NCBI GenBank assembly: GCA_964577295.1
Contig: CAZNYN010000031.1
Location: 1-23,055, forward strand
Source: CAZNYN01 sp964577295
Lineage (GTDB): Bacteria; Synergistota; Synergistia; Synergistales; Synergistaceae
Direction of reading: 5' to 3'
Length of the DNA stretch: 23,055 bases
Below are positions 15,110 through 21,408 of this stretch, in pieces (position 1 is the stretch's first letter; each line of letters starts with the position of its first letter). The notes under the pieces are model-generated. The model ran no database searches. It saw nothing but the letters and a program-made list of their open reading frames with translations, and was not told where the DNA came from. The position numbers and the translations under genes were made by a program.

Positions 15110-15189
15110 TAAAAATATAGCTTTCCTCATGATAATAAAAAAGAGTATTATTGGCAGATATAAATAATCGTTCGTAATTGCATGTGGGG

Positions 15190-15220
15190 AATATAGCAAA
15201 GATACAGAGGTCCTCTGCAA
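15190..15220 (-). promoter_or_regulatory. Probable msrAB promoter
   Basis: On the minus strand TGCTATATT gives an extended -10 (TATATT 15195-15190, TGC 15198-15196). TTGCAG (15220-15215) sits 19 bases upstream as a -35. The predicted leader is about 105 bases and includes the 15094-15109 palindrome. Confidence 0.5.
15205..15217. promoter_or_regulatory. Inverted repeat between the divergent msrAB and ECF promoters
   Basis: CAGAGG-T-CCTCTG is a perfect 6+1+6 inverted repeat. It overlaps the hexamer at 15215-15220 that can serve as -35 for both divergent promoters, a natural operator position. Confidence 0.45.
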
Positions 15221-15243
15221 TCTTGATATGCTCATGCTATAAT
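15215..15243 (+). promoter_or_regulatory. Promoter of the ECF S-component gene
   Basis: CTGCAA (15215-15220), 17-base spacer and TATAAT (15238-15243) with TGC extension (15235-15237). The start site near 15250 lies downstream of a TTG at 15243, which rules that codon out as the translation start and supports the TTG at 15276. Confidence 0.65.
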
Positions 15244-15275
15244 TGCCGAAGATAAACAGTAAAGGATTGATCGCA

Positions 15276-15803
15276 TTGCAGAGTAAGAACACCGGAAAAC
15301 TTGTCACATCAGCACTTTTTGCAGCATTTGTCACAGTATCGACAATAATACTTGTCATCCCCCTCCCGGGAAGCGGTTTTGCAAATTTGGGAGACTGCAT
15401 GGTAATAATGGCAGGCTGTCTGCTCGGCCCGATATGGGGCGCGGCTGCGGCGGCCATCGGCGCATCTTTGGCGGACATGTCTTTAGGCTACATGGTCTAT
15501 ATGCCCGCAACATTTGTAATAAAAGGCATAATGGCGGCATTGGCTTTTTATGTACTCAAAATTACGGAAAAAATGCTTCCTGCAAATAAATTTCTCTCCA
15601 TATCCCTTTCCGCCATTGCTGCGGAAAGCGTTATGGTAATGGGATACTTTATATTTGAGTGCTTCCTTCTCGGCAGAAATGTTGCTATTGCAGACATTCC
15701 CGGCAATGCGATACAGGGAGCTGTCGGAATTGTTACTTCTGTCATTTTACTGCGTGTAATTCTCTCCAACGACAGGCTTAAAGCAATATTCTCAAAAGAT
15801 TGA
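15276..15803 (+). CDS. ECF transporter S component, substrate unknown
   Basis: The 175-residue membrane protein has about five or six predicted helices. It begins after a short cytoplasmic tail with LVTSALFAAFVTVSTIILVIPLPGSGFANLGDCMVIMAGCLLGPIWGAAAAAIGASLADM. The Pro-Gly-x-Gly loop, NLGD (37-40) and GP-W-GA pattern are typical of ECF S subunits of the PF07155/PF12822 type. S subunits bind a vitamin or metal-type solute and need a shared EcfA-EcfA'-EcfT module, which is not encoded here; this is the usual group II arrangement. The TTG start at 15276 has AAAGGA 9 bases upstream and lies downstream of the promoter. Close partners do not reveal the substrate. No riboswitch of a known vitamin class was recognised in the roughly 26-base leader. 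Confidence 0.8.
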   Translation: MQSKNTGKLVTSALFAAFVTVSTIILVIPLPGSGFANLGDCMVIMAGCLLGPIWGAAAAAIGASLADMSLGYMVYMPATFVIKGIMAALAFYVLKITEKMLPANKFLSISLSAIAAESVMVMGYFIFECFLLGRNVAIADIPGNAIQGAVGIVTSVILLRVILSNDRLKAIFSKD

Positions 15804-15881
15804 TATTCATCTGCACAGAATAAAAATTAATTAACTGCAATTCAATAACCCGGCGGAGGAAGACCGAATGCGGGGTCAGGC

Positions 15882-15910
15882 TTGACTAATGGATAATAAT
15901 GGAATAGAAT
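15882..15910 (+). promoter_or_regulatory. Promoter inside the nominal start of the Rrf2 gene
   Basis: TTGACT (15882-15887), exactly 17 bases, then TAGAAT (15905-15910). Both hexamers match consensus at five of six positions. The start site is predicted near 15917, downstream of the ATG at 15889. Confidence 0.65.
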
Positions 15911-16440
15911 ATCCACTATTCCATTATATGAATGGAGGTATTGTTCTGAATCCTATCGTTGGTTTGCCTGAACCTCTCGTACTCGGTCTTCACGCATTGG
16001 GGCAGTTGGCTCAAAATCCCGACCGATGTATGACAACACAGCAAATTGCCGCAGCTTTGGGCACTGCGGAACCGCACCTTTCTAAAGTACTTCAGCGTCT
16101 CAACAAGGGCGGGTTTGTTAAATCTCTCCGCGGACCAGGAGGCGGGTATAAGCTCAACTGTGTCCCTGAAGAAACTCGGCTCAGACTCATATTCGAACTT
16201 TTGGGCGGAGCTTTTGAATCTGTCGGATGCGGTCTTGAAGGCTGTAAAGGACATCACTGCTTTATAGCGGATATGCTCGATGAACTCACTCATGCGCTGA
16301 TACGCTATCTTGAATCAAGGACACTGGCAGATTTTACAGAATATTATAAAGGAAGAATTCCTGTAGAAATCGAAATTTCGGTAATAACTCCAAGCCTCGG
16401 GCAGAAACACCCAAATTTTGGGCATCTTAATCTAAAATAA
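15889..16440 (+). CDS. Rrf2 family transcriptional regulator with three-cysteine motif
   Basis: The frame encodes up to 183 residues. The winged helix-turn-helix spans about 30-90: MTTQQIAAALGTAEPHLSKVLQRLNKGGFVKSLRGPGGGY, with the Rrf2 hallmark LRGPGGGYKL. Three cysteines follow at 114, 119 and 124 (C-x4-C-x4-C), in the place where IscR, NsrR and relatives bind an iron-sulfur cluster, so it may sense iron-sulfur status, NO or redox. The ATG at 15889 is the longest conventional start, but a promoter and a perfect inverted repeat lie across it. GGAGG at 15934-15938 points to a CTG at 15946 that would begin the protein at residue 20, right where similarity to Rrf2 N-termini starts. It is followed 31 bases later by the FadL-type gene, its probable operon partner. 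Confidence 0.85.
   Translation: MDNNGIEYPLFHYMNGGIVLNPIVGLPEPLVLGLHALGQLAQNPDRCMTTQQIAAALGTAEPHLSKVLQRLNKGGFVKSLRGPGGGYKLNCVPEETRLRLIFELLGGAFESVGCGLEGCKGHHCFIADMLDELTHALIRYLESRTLADFTEYYKGRIPVEIEISVITPSLGQKHPNFGHLNLK
15896..15927. promoter_or_regulatory. Perfect 12-bp inverted repeat, candidate Rrf2 operator
   Basis: The left arm at 15896-15907 contains TAATGGAATAG and the right arm at 15916-15927 contains CTATTCCATTA. An 8-base centre separates them. It covers the -10 and the predicted transcription start, the classic position for autorepression. Confidence 0.6.
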
Positions 16441-16471
16441 AATCAATTATAAAGAAAGGACTGTCAAAATT

Positions 16472-17746
16472 TTGAAAATCAAGAAACTGCTCCTTGCTCT
16501 TATTGTTATCTCTGTTTTTGCTGTACCGTCAATGTCTTTTGCCGAGGGGTTCGGCGTCTATGAGTGGAGTGCGGCAGGTGTCGCAATGGGCGACAACTAC
16601 ATGTTCGCAGAGGAAGACCCGGCTGTACTTGCCTATAACCCAGCCGCAATAACACGCCTTAACGGAACATATCTGAGCATCGGTGCCACATGGGTCAACC
16701 CGGCGAATAATACTACGTTCTCGGGCTTGGGGGCTCTAAATCCAGTGTCAGTAACTCAGACAGAGTGGACAAACAGCTACAGTCCCGCGATAGTGCCTAG
16801 CATATATTACGCGACAAAAGCGGGCAAAAACTCATGGTGGGGACTTGCCATCTATGCGCGCTACGGCAACCAGATAGAGTATGACAAGCAGTGGCCGGGA
16901 CGCTATGACACAACCTTCTCCGGCATTAAGGGGGTAACATTCCAGCCCACATACGCATGGAAGATGACGCCGAAACTCTCCGCCGCAGTCGGAATTGATA
17001 TTAACTACATGGGGCTGACTATGGAAAAGGTAATAAACCTAACTGGAAACCCAGCACATGATGTCCAGAGCAAACTTGACGGAACCAGCGTAAGAGTCGG
17101 AGGTATAGCGTCGCTTATGTATGACTTCACGGAAAACACGTCAGCTGCTCTTGTGTATCGCACAAAAATAAAGCATACTATGGATGCGGACATGACTTTC
17201 TCAAATCCAGCTTATGACACAAATGCACACGGTTCGGTCACGCTGCCCGATTCAGTCACATTCGGTCTTGGTCACAAGTTTAACGGAGGCAAGACACGCG
17301 TAGAATTTAATACGACATGGACAAATTGGAGCACATACGATAGGCTTCACATGGATTTTGATAAACCTATCGCCGGTGCTGTACCTTACTCAGACTCAGT
17401 TAAAGATTGGGCCGCTTCATGGCGTCTCGGTCTCGGAGTCGAACACAGACTCAGCGATCAGTGGAGCATCCTGGGCGGCTATGTCTGGGAAGAGAGTCCC
17501 GTGCCCGACGAAGCAATGGACTTCACAGTTCCTACAGGCGACCGCAACAGGCTCAGTATAGGATTCAAATATCGTCCCAACGACAGAAGCGAGTGGGCAT
17601 TTGCCTACACGTCAATATGGGCGGGAGACAGAACAGTTAACTCTCATCTTCCTACCGGTTTAACAGGTGCTGATTATGAATCCGGGCGCATTCACGACAG
17701 CCGCACACAGCTTCTCTCGCTCGGCTACACAATAAAACTTAAATAA
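16472..17746 (+). CDS. FadL/OmpP1/TodX family outer-membrane transport protein
   Basis: The 424-residue protein has a signal peptide (MKIKKLLLALIVISVFAVPS, cleavage likely after SFA-24). The FadL family start follows: EGFGVYEWSAAGVAMGDNYMFAEEDPAVLAYNPAAITRLNG, where NPA (56-58) and the flanking pattern form the plug region. The rest shows alternating beta-barrel sequence with many Trp, Tyr and Gly. FadL proteins pass long-chain fatty acids or other hydrophobic compounds across the outer membrane. The TTG start has AGAAAGGA 11 bases upstream. Unusually, the C-terminus ends in YTIKLK rather than the aromatic residue typical of outer-membrane barrels. It sits directly after the Rrf2 regulator, which suggests redox- or iron-linked control, and is closed by a strong terminator. 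Confidence 0.88.
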   Translation: MKIKKLLLALIVISVFAVPSMSFAEGFGVYEWSAAGVAMGDNYMFAEEDPAVLAYNPAAITRLNGTYLSIGATWVNPANNTTFSGLGALNPVSVTQTEWTNSYSPAIVPSIYYATKAGKNSWWGLAIYARYGNQIEYDKQWPGRYDTTFSGIKGVTFQPTYAWKMTPKLSAAVGIDINYMGLTMEKVINLTGNPAHDVQSKLDGTSVRVGGIASLMYDFTENTSAALVYRTKIKHTMDADMTFSNPAYDTNAHGSVTLPDSVTFGLGHKFNGGKTRVEFNTTWTNWSTYDRLHMDFDKPIAGAVPYSDSVKDWAASWRLGLGVEHRLSDQWSILGGYVWEESPVPDEAMDFTVPTGDRNRLSIGFKYRPNDRSEWAFAYTSIWAGDRTVNSHLPTGLTGADYESGRIHDSRTQLLSLGYTIKLK

Positions 17747-17777
17747 CCTTGTCTTTTAACAAGAATACGGTATAATC

Positions 17778-17814
17778 AAAAGTGCGGTTCCATAAACGGA
17801 GCCGCACTTTTTTT
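17778..17814 (+). terminator. Strong intrinsic terminator after the FadL-type gene
   Basis: AGTGCGG-T-TCC (17781-17791) pairs with GGA-G-CCGCACT (17798-17808) around ATAAAC, with a T/G wobble inside. It is flanked by A and a run of T to 17814. Confidence 0.92.
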
Positions 17815-17880
17815 CTGCGGTTAAATTGTGCAATTTGCAGATTAAGTATTGCCAATTTCAATAATTGCGGTAAGCTATAC

Positions 17881-17914
17881 CGGTACGGTCACTTGTCTGA
17901 CCGTATCGTTTTTT
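17881..17914 (+). promoter_or_regulatory. Terminator-like hairpin in the leader of the PEP carboxykinase gene
   Basis: CGGTACGGTCA (17881-17891) pairs with TGACCGTATCG (17898-17908) around CTTGTC: 11 pairs including one G/T. Six T follow directly (17909-17914). It ends 45 bases before the ATG at 17960. The upstream gene already has its own terminator, so this is more likely an attenuator or a protein-binding inverted repeat controlling the downstream gene. Confidence 0.7.
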
Positions 17915-17959
17915 ATGCGTAAATCAAACATTCAGTGCTTCCCGGGGAGGATATTCTCA

Positions 17960-19621
17960 ATGGCAACGCAGGGACATTTTACAGATCTCGACAGTTTTAA
18001 GAAGTTAAACTCAATACCTATACGCACCACTATTGAGACGGCGTTTTACGGCAATAACGTAATACAGGTGAAGGACCTCAAAGAGGCTTACGCCCTGGCG
18101 AAGGACAGTCCGGGCACGGTTGAGCTTGATGGTATGCCGATTCACCGTCCTACGGAACTTGGACTTCCCGAGGGTTCTAATGTTCTTCTTTTTAACGATG
18201 GAGCTGTCTTTGGACGCTGTGCCGCGGCTCGCCGCATTGTCGGTTATCCCGATGTAAATGTAACGGAGCTTGCCACAATTTTGCGCGAGGCTGTCTACAA
18301 CGCCCGTTTCCGCAAATTCTACTCAGCCGAGGCTATTATAGGACTTGACGAGGACTTTATGGTCAAGGCAAATATTATGTTCCCAAAAGGTTTTGAGAAT
18401 AACCTTTACAGTTGGATGCTCAATTTTCAGCACCTCAACGATGAGTACAAAGAGCGCTACGAGCAGTCGAGGGAGCTTCCGAATGACGGAGACATATATG
18501 TATTTACAGATCCCGACTGGACACATCCCGACTATCCTCTGGGACTTGCATTTTTCTCACCGGAGCAGAACTGCGCTGCTATTCTGGGGATGAGATACTT
18601 CGGCGAGTTTAAGAAGGGAACTCTGACACTCGCATGGGGTGCGGCGGCCCGCAACGGCTATGCTTCCTGCCACGGAGGTCTTAAACGCTACACAATGAAA
18701 GACGGCAGTGATAAAAACTTCGTGCTTGCGGTCTTTGGTCTATCCGGTTCCGGAAAATCGACCATTACTCACGCGAAGCACAAGGGTAAATATGATGTCA
18801 CCGTTCTTCACGACGATGCCATGGTTATCAACGTAAAGCAGAAATACGCTATCGCCCTGGAACCGTCATACTTTGACAAAATGCAGGACTATCCCATAGG
18901 ATGCGACGACAACAAATATCTTCTCTCTCTGCAGAACTGCGGCGTAGTGCGCCGTGAAGACGGTACCAAAGTTGTAGTTAGCGAAGACATCAGAAACGGC
19001 AACGGACGTGCCGTAAAGTCCCGATTCTGGACTCCTAACAGGATAGACCGCATTGACGAGCCTCTTAATGCGATATGCTGGCTTATGAAAGACCCGACAC
19101 TGCCGCCCGTAGTAAAACTTACAGGCCCATCTTTGGCTGCTGTAATGGGAGCGACCTTGGCTACCCGCAGAACCTCCGCGGAACGCCTTGCACCGGGAGT
19201 CGATCCCGATGCTCTAGTCATAGAAAGCTATGCTAACCCCTTTAGGACATATCCTCTTGCCATGGACTACATCAGATTCCGCTCCCTCTTTGAGGACGGA
19301 GTCGCCTGCTACATACTTAATACAGGCTCCTTCATGGATAAAAAAGTAGAAAAGAAAACTACAATATCAATTCTTGAGGATATTGTGGAAAATAAAGGGG
19401 ACTTTGTGCCATTTGGGGGTATCCCAGGCATAGAAGTGCTCAAAATTCCAGGATTTGAGGCTGACTTCTCAAACTGGACATACAAACAGCTCTTTATTAA
19501 CCGCATGAATGACAGACTTAAATTCGTAAAGTCACGCGATACGGAAAAAGGCGGTATGGACGCTCTTCCGCCCGATGCACTTCATGCAATACAGGTTGTT
19601 ATAAACCACTTAAACAAATAA
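17960..19621 (+). CDS. pckA: Divergent ATP-type phosphoenolpyruvate carboxykinase
   Basis: The 553-residue protein interconverts oxaloacetate and PEP with a nucleotide, linking the C4 pool to PEP. The P-loop is FGLSGSGKST (259-268). YFGEFKKGTLTL (213-224) aligns with the EMKKGMFS block that supplies the metal-binding lysine of E. coli PckA, and ASCHGG (235-240) with its metal-binding His region. HDDAMVI (284-290) takes the kinase-2 place, where ATP-dependent enzymes usually have GDDEH. The N-terminal third and the region after 385 are divergent, and I could not find the TGRSPKD motif, so the assignment is to a distant PF01293-like branch. The ATG at 17960 follows GGGGAGG by 9 bases; the frame extends to 17849 across the leader hairpin and is rejected. 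It appears monocistronic. Confidence 0.82.
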   Translation: MATQGHFTDLDSFKKLNSIPIRTTIETAFYGNNVIQVKDLKEAYALAKDSPGTVELDGMPIHRPTELGLPEGSNVLLFNDGAVFGRCAAARRIVGYPDVNVTELATILREAVYNARFRKFYSAEAIIGLDEDFMVKANIMFPKGFENNLYSWMLNFQHLNDEYKERYEQSRELPNDGDIYVFTDPDWTHPDYPLGLAFFSPEQNCAAILGMRYFGEFKKGTLTLAWGAAARNGYASCHGGLKRYTMKDGSDKNFVLAVFGLSGSGKSTITHAKHKGKYDVTVLHDDAMVINVKQKYAIALEPSYFDKMQDYPIGCDDNKYLLSLQNCGVVRREDGTKVVVSEDIRNGNGRAVKSRFWTPNRIDRIDEPLNAICWLMKDPTLPPVVKLTGPSLAAVMGATLATRRTSAERLAPGVDPDALVIESYANPFRTYPLAMDYIRFRSLFEDGVACYILNTGSFMDKKVEKKTTISILEDIVENKGDFVPFGGIPGIEVLKIPGFEADFSNWTYKQLFINRMNDRLKFVKSRDTEKGGMDALPPDALHAIQVVINHLNK

Positions 19622-19629
19622 GTTTGACA

Positions 19630-19665
19630 AGAGCCTCTTGAGTGACACTCAGGGGGCTCTCTTTT
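19630..19665 (+). terminator. Intrinsic terminator after pckA
   Basis: A 14-base left arm (19630-19643) pairs with 19647-19660, including G/T wobbles, around a GAC loop. CTTTT follows. Confidence 0.82.
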
Positions 19666-19679
19666 ACCCCTTTTACAAG

Positions 19680-19729
19680 AAAAAGAGCATCCCCCTCTCT
19701 GACGCCGTAAGGAGTCATGGAGGGGGATG
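19680..19729 (-). terminator. Intrinsic terminator of the minus-strand YkvI-type gene
   Basis: CATCCCCCTC (19688-19697) pairs perfectly with GAGGGGGATG (19720-19729). On the minus strand the stem runs into CTCTTTTT. The loop holds a smaller TGAC/GTCA pairing. It faces the pckA terminator. Confidence 0.82.
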
Positions 19730-19775
19730 TCATTGAGAAGTGATGTGAAAGGATTTTAGATGTGTTTTTTATATG

Positions 19776-20897
19776 CTATTCTTCAGGCTGTGCCATTGTC
19801 ACAGGAAGATTGGCAGGCGTAATTGCGTTTCTTATGTCTTTTACGATGATAAAGAGCATAAGAAGTATTCCTACATACCCGTTGATTCCGTAGATTATAT
19901 TTACAAGCTTATTAAAGGGCAGTGCAAGGCCGATAAAGCATCCTGCGACGGCAAGAGCTATTGTGAGAAGTGTAAACTTTTTCGTATTCTCGTCTGCGAA
20001 TCTTGCCGAAACCTGCCAAAGCAGGGGAACCGCCGTGGTGTATATACCGGCGAAGATTATGAGAGAAAACGCAGTAGCAAGTTTCGGGCTTATCTTTGCA
20101 GCAAGCACCAGAGAAGGAATCTGAGATCCCGCAACGTGCTCTATATTGGCAAGAAGTCCCAATGTGAGAAGCAAAGTTCCCGCAAAGAACCCGATAGCTC
20201 CGCACGTTGTGCCCAGAGCCGCTTCCTTTGCGCTGTTTGCTTTTTTGCCGAGGGCTGCAAGGAATGCCGCGAGCCAAAGCAGGCTGAAGCCTACGTATGA
20301 ACATGCGGAAGTGAACCAGTTTGTTCCCGCTCTCATTACGGTAACTTTCTGAGCCTCTATAAGCTCCGCACCTGCAAATACAGCAGAAGGATCTCTCATT
20401 ATTGAGGCAAGTCCAAGCCCGACGGATAACATAATTATCACGGGACCGATTTTTCCTATAATGTCAACAATCTTTCCGAGCCCCATAACCACAGTGCCTC
20501 CGGCAATAAGCATCATTGCTATTGCTCCCGCAGTGGCAGGAAGTCCATAATGCTGGCTGAGAGTTGCACCAGCGCCCGCTATCATTACGACATACGACAT
20601 GAAGAGAAACGCTACAGTAAAATAGTCGTAGACGGAACCGATTTTATCGCCGCAGTAATATTTAAAAATATCGCTGCCTTTATGAAAATTCTCTCTGTAT
20701 CCCGCGAGAATAAAGCTTCCTCCGGCATACACAAAAAGCAAAAACATAACGATTGCGGTCATTACACCTTTTAGACCATAGGACGTATAGTACTGAAGTA
20801 TTTCCTGACCTGTGGCGAAGCCTGAGCCGATAAGAAACGCAACAAAGGCTCCCGCAAATTTGACTACATTTGATACACTTACAAATTCCTTTTTCAC
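19776..20897 (-). CDS. YkvI family membrane transporter (LeuT-fold type)
   Basis: The 373-residue protein has about ten predicted membrane segments and the YkvI/COG3949 start: VVKFAGAFVAFLIGSGFATGQEILQYY. Here GSGFATGQE (24-32) is the unwound first helix typical of the amino-acid-polyamine-cation superfamily. Members are uncharacterised but resemble branched-chain amino-acid and other sodium-coupled transporters; the substrate is unknown. It starts with GTG (20897), with GAGG nine bases upstream. A good promoter lies about 200 bases further upstream, leaving an unusually long leader with an inverted repeat. Converging with pckA, it forms its own transcription unit and ends at the terminator at 19729-19680. 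The C-terminal tail is short and soluble (ITPANLPVTMAQPEE). Confidence 0.85.
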   Translation of the reverse strand: MKKEFVSVSNVVKFAGAFVAFLIGSGFATGQEILQYYTSYGLKGVMTAIVMFLLFVYAGGSFILAGYRENFHKGSDIFKYYCGDKIGSVYDYFTVAFLFMSYVVMIAGAGATLSQHYGLPATAGAIAMMLIAGGTVVMGLGKIVDIIGKIGPVIIMLSVGLGLASIMRDPSAVFAGAELIEAQKVTVMRAGTNWFTSACSYVGFSLLWLAAFLAALGKKANSAKEAALGTTCGAIGFFAGTLLLTLGLLANIEHVAGSQIPSLVLAAKISPKLATAFSLIIFAGIYTTAVPLLWQVSARFADENTKKFTLLTIALAVAGCFIGLALPFNKLVNIIYGINGYVGILLMLFIIVKDIRNAITPANLPVTMAQPEE

Positions 20898-20926
20898 AGT
20901 AGATAACCTCTCTCTCGGTTTTTGTC

Positions 20927-20948
20927 GTTTGCACGGATAGGTGCAAAC
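20927..20948. repeat. Inverted repeat in the YkvI leader
   Basis: GTTTGCAC (20927-20934), a six-base centre, then GTGCAAAC (20941-20948). It ends about 30 bases from the GTG start and close to the ribosome site, so it could be an RNA hairpin or an operator. Confidence 0.6.
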
Positions 20949-21105
20949 TCGATGCGGAATGGGACTGTTTGCTCATACAGCACATTTGATTCATAGCGGC
21001 GTGTGCTCCGCAGCCTGTCTGTCAGCTAATTTTTTACTTTATTCATTTGGAAAATCTGTTGTATGAATAGTATGCGAAAAAATTAACATTCTTTTTGACT
21101 GGGCT

Positions 21106-21135
21106 ACTATAAAACATAATGCAACTTTATGTCAA
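21106..21135 (-). promoter_or_regulatory. Promoter of the YkvI-type gene
   Basis: On the minus strand a perfect TTGACA (21135-21130), an 18-base spacer, then TATAGT (21111-21106). The transcription start is predicted near 21099. Confidence 0.68.
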
Positions 21136-21292
21136 GGGTATAAAATATCTGATATACAACTATATATTTTGAAATATGACCATTTGCCTTTAAAATATAT
21201 GAAAAAATAGCAGAAAATGTCATTTTATAGAAGTTACTCGGGTTGCCGTTCAGTGCCTTTTTATTACTCTTGTGCAAAGTTTCTCATATAAC

Positions 21293-21320
21293 AAAAGCGG
21301 CAGTCAATAAAGCCTGCCGC
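21293..21320 (-). terminator. Probable terminator of the symporter operon
   Basis: GCGGCAG (21297-21303) pairs with CTGCCGC (21314-21320) around a 10-base loop. On the minus strand four T follow (21296-21293), a short tract. Confidence 0.65.
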
Positions 21321-21351
21321 CGTCTTTTGCAAAATAAAATTAATGTTATCA

Positions 21352-21399
21352 CCGATGAGAGCCTCCTCAGAAAGTAAAACGGGGGCTGATTCTCACCGG
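21352..21399 (-). other. Long stem-loop just after the symporter stop codon
   Basis: In minus-strand RNA, 21399-21391 pairs with 21360-21352 over nine positions with one G/U that would be A/C on the plus strand. GCC/GGC pairs inside. It starts 10 bases after the stop and lacks a T run, so it is a 3' UTR structure rather than a terminator. Confidence 0.5.
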
Positions 21400-21408
21400 C
21401 ATTATTTG

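Larger units (their letters stand above)
20898..21408 (-). other. 511-base gap: YkvI leader, its promoter and AT-rich spacer
   Basis: From right to left this holds the structured 3' end of the symporter gene (21352-21399), its terminator (21293-21320), an AT-rich stretch with nothing recognisable (about 21136-21292), the YkvI promoter (21106-21135) and a roughly 200-base leader (20898-21099). The leader contains GCGG/CCGC (21011-21008/20999-20996) and AGCACA/TGTGCT pairings and a perfect 8-bp inverted repeat. No known riboswitch or T-box consensus was recognised. Confidence 0.55.

Noticed and set aside
13955..15478. 507-codon open frame for the MsrA-MsrB protein
   Set aside because: The first 133 codons run antisense through the promoter and start of the ECF gene and encode low-complexity sequence. 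A clear signal peptide begins at 15079.
15868..15885. Five-codon ORF with a good Shine-Dalgarno (GGAGG 15855-15859) in frame with the Rrf2 gene, stopped by TGA
   Set aside because: It could be a leader peptide or an old start site, but it is too short to support. Its stop lies in the -35 of the Rrf2 promoter, and nothing shows it is translated.
17749..17776. Promoter-like TTGTCT-N16-TATAAT after the FadL-type gene
   Set aside because: Its start site would fall inside the strong terminator at 17778-17814, so it would be unproductive. Probably chance in AT-rich DNA.
17849..17959. 37-codon N-terminal extension of PEP carboxykinase
   Set aside because: It has no ribosome site and crosses the leader hairpin with its T tract. 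GGGGAGG fits the ATG at 17960.
20680..20994. Minus-strand cysteine-rich open frame overlapping the start of the YkvI-type gene
   Set aside because: It has no ribosome site, and its composition looks like a frame shadow of the transporter gene.
21352..21399. A known vitamin or amino-acid riboswitch near the symporter
   Set aside because: It lies downstream of the gene rather than upstream, and no class consensus was recognised.
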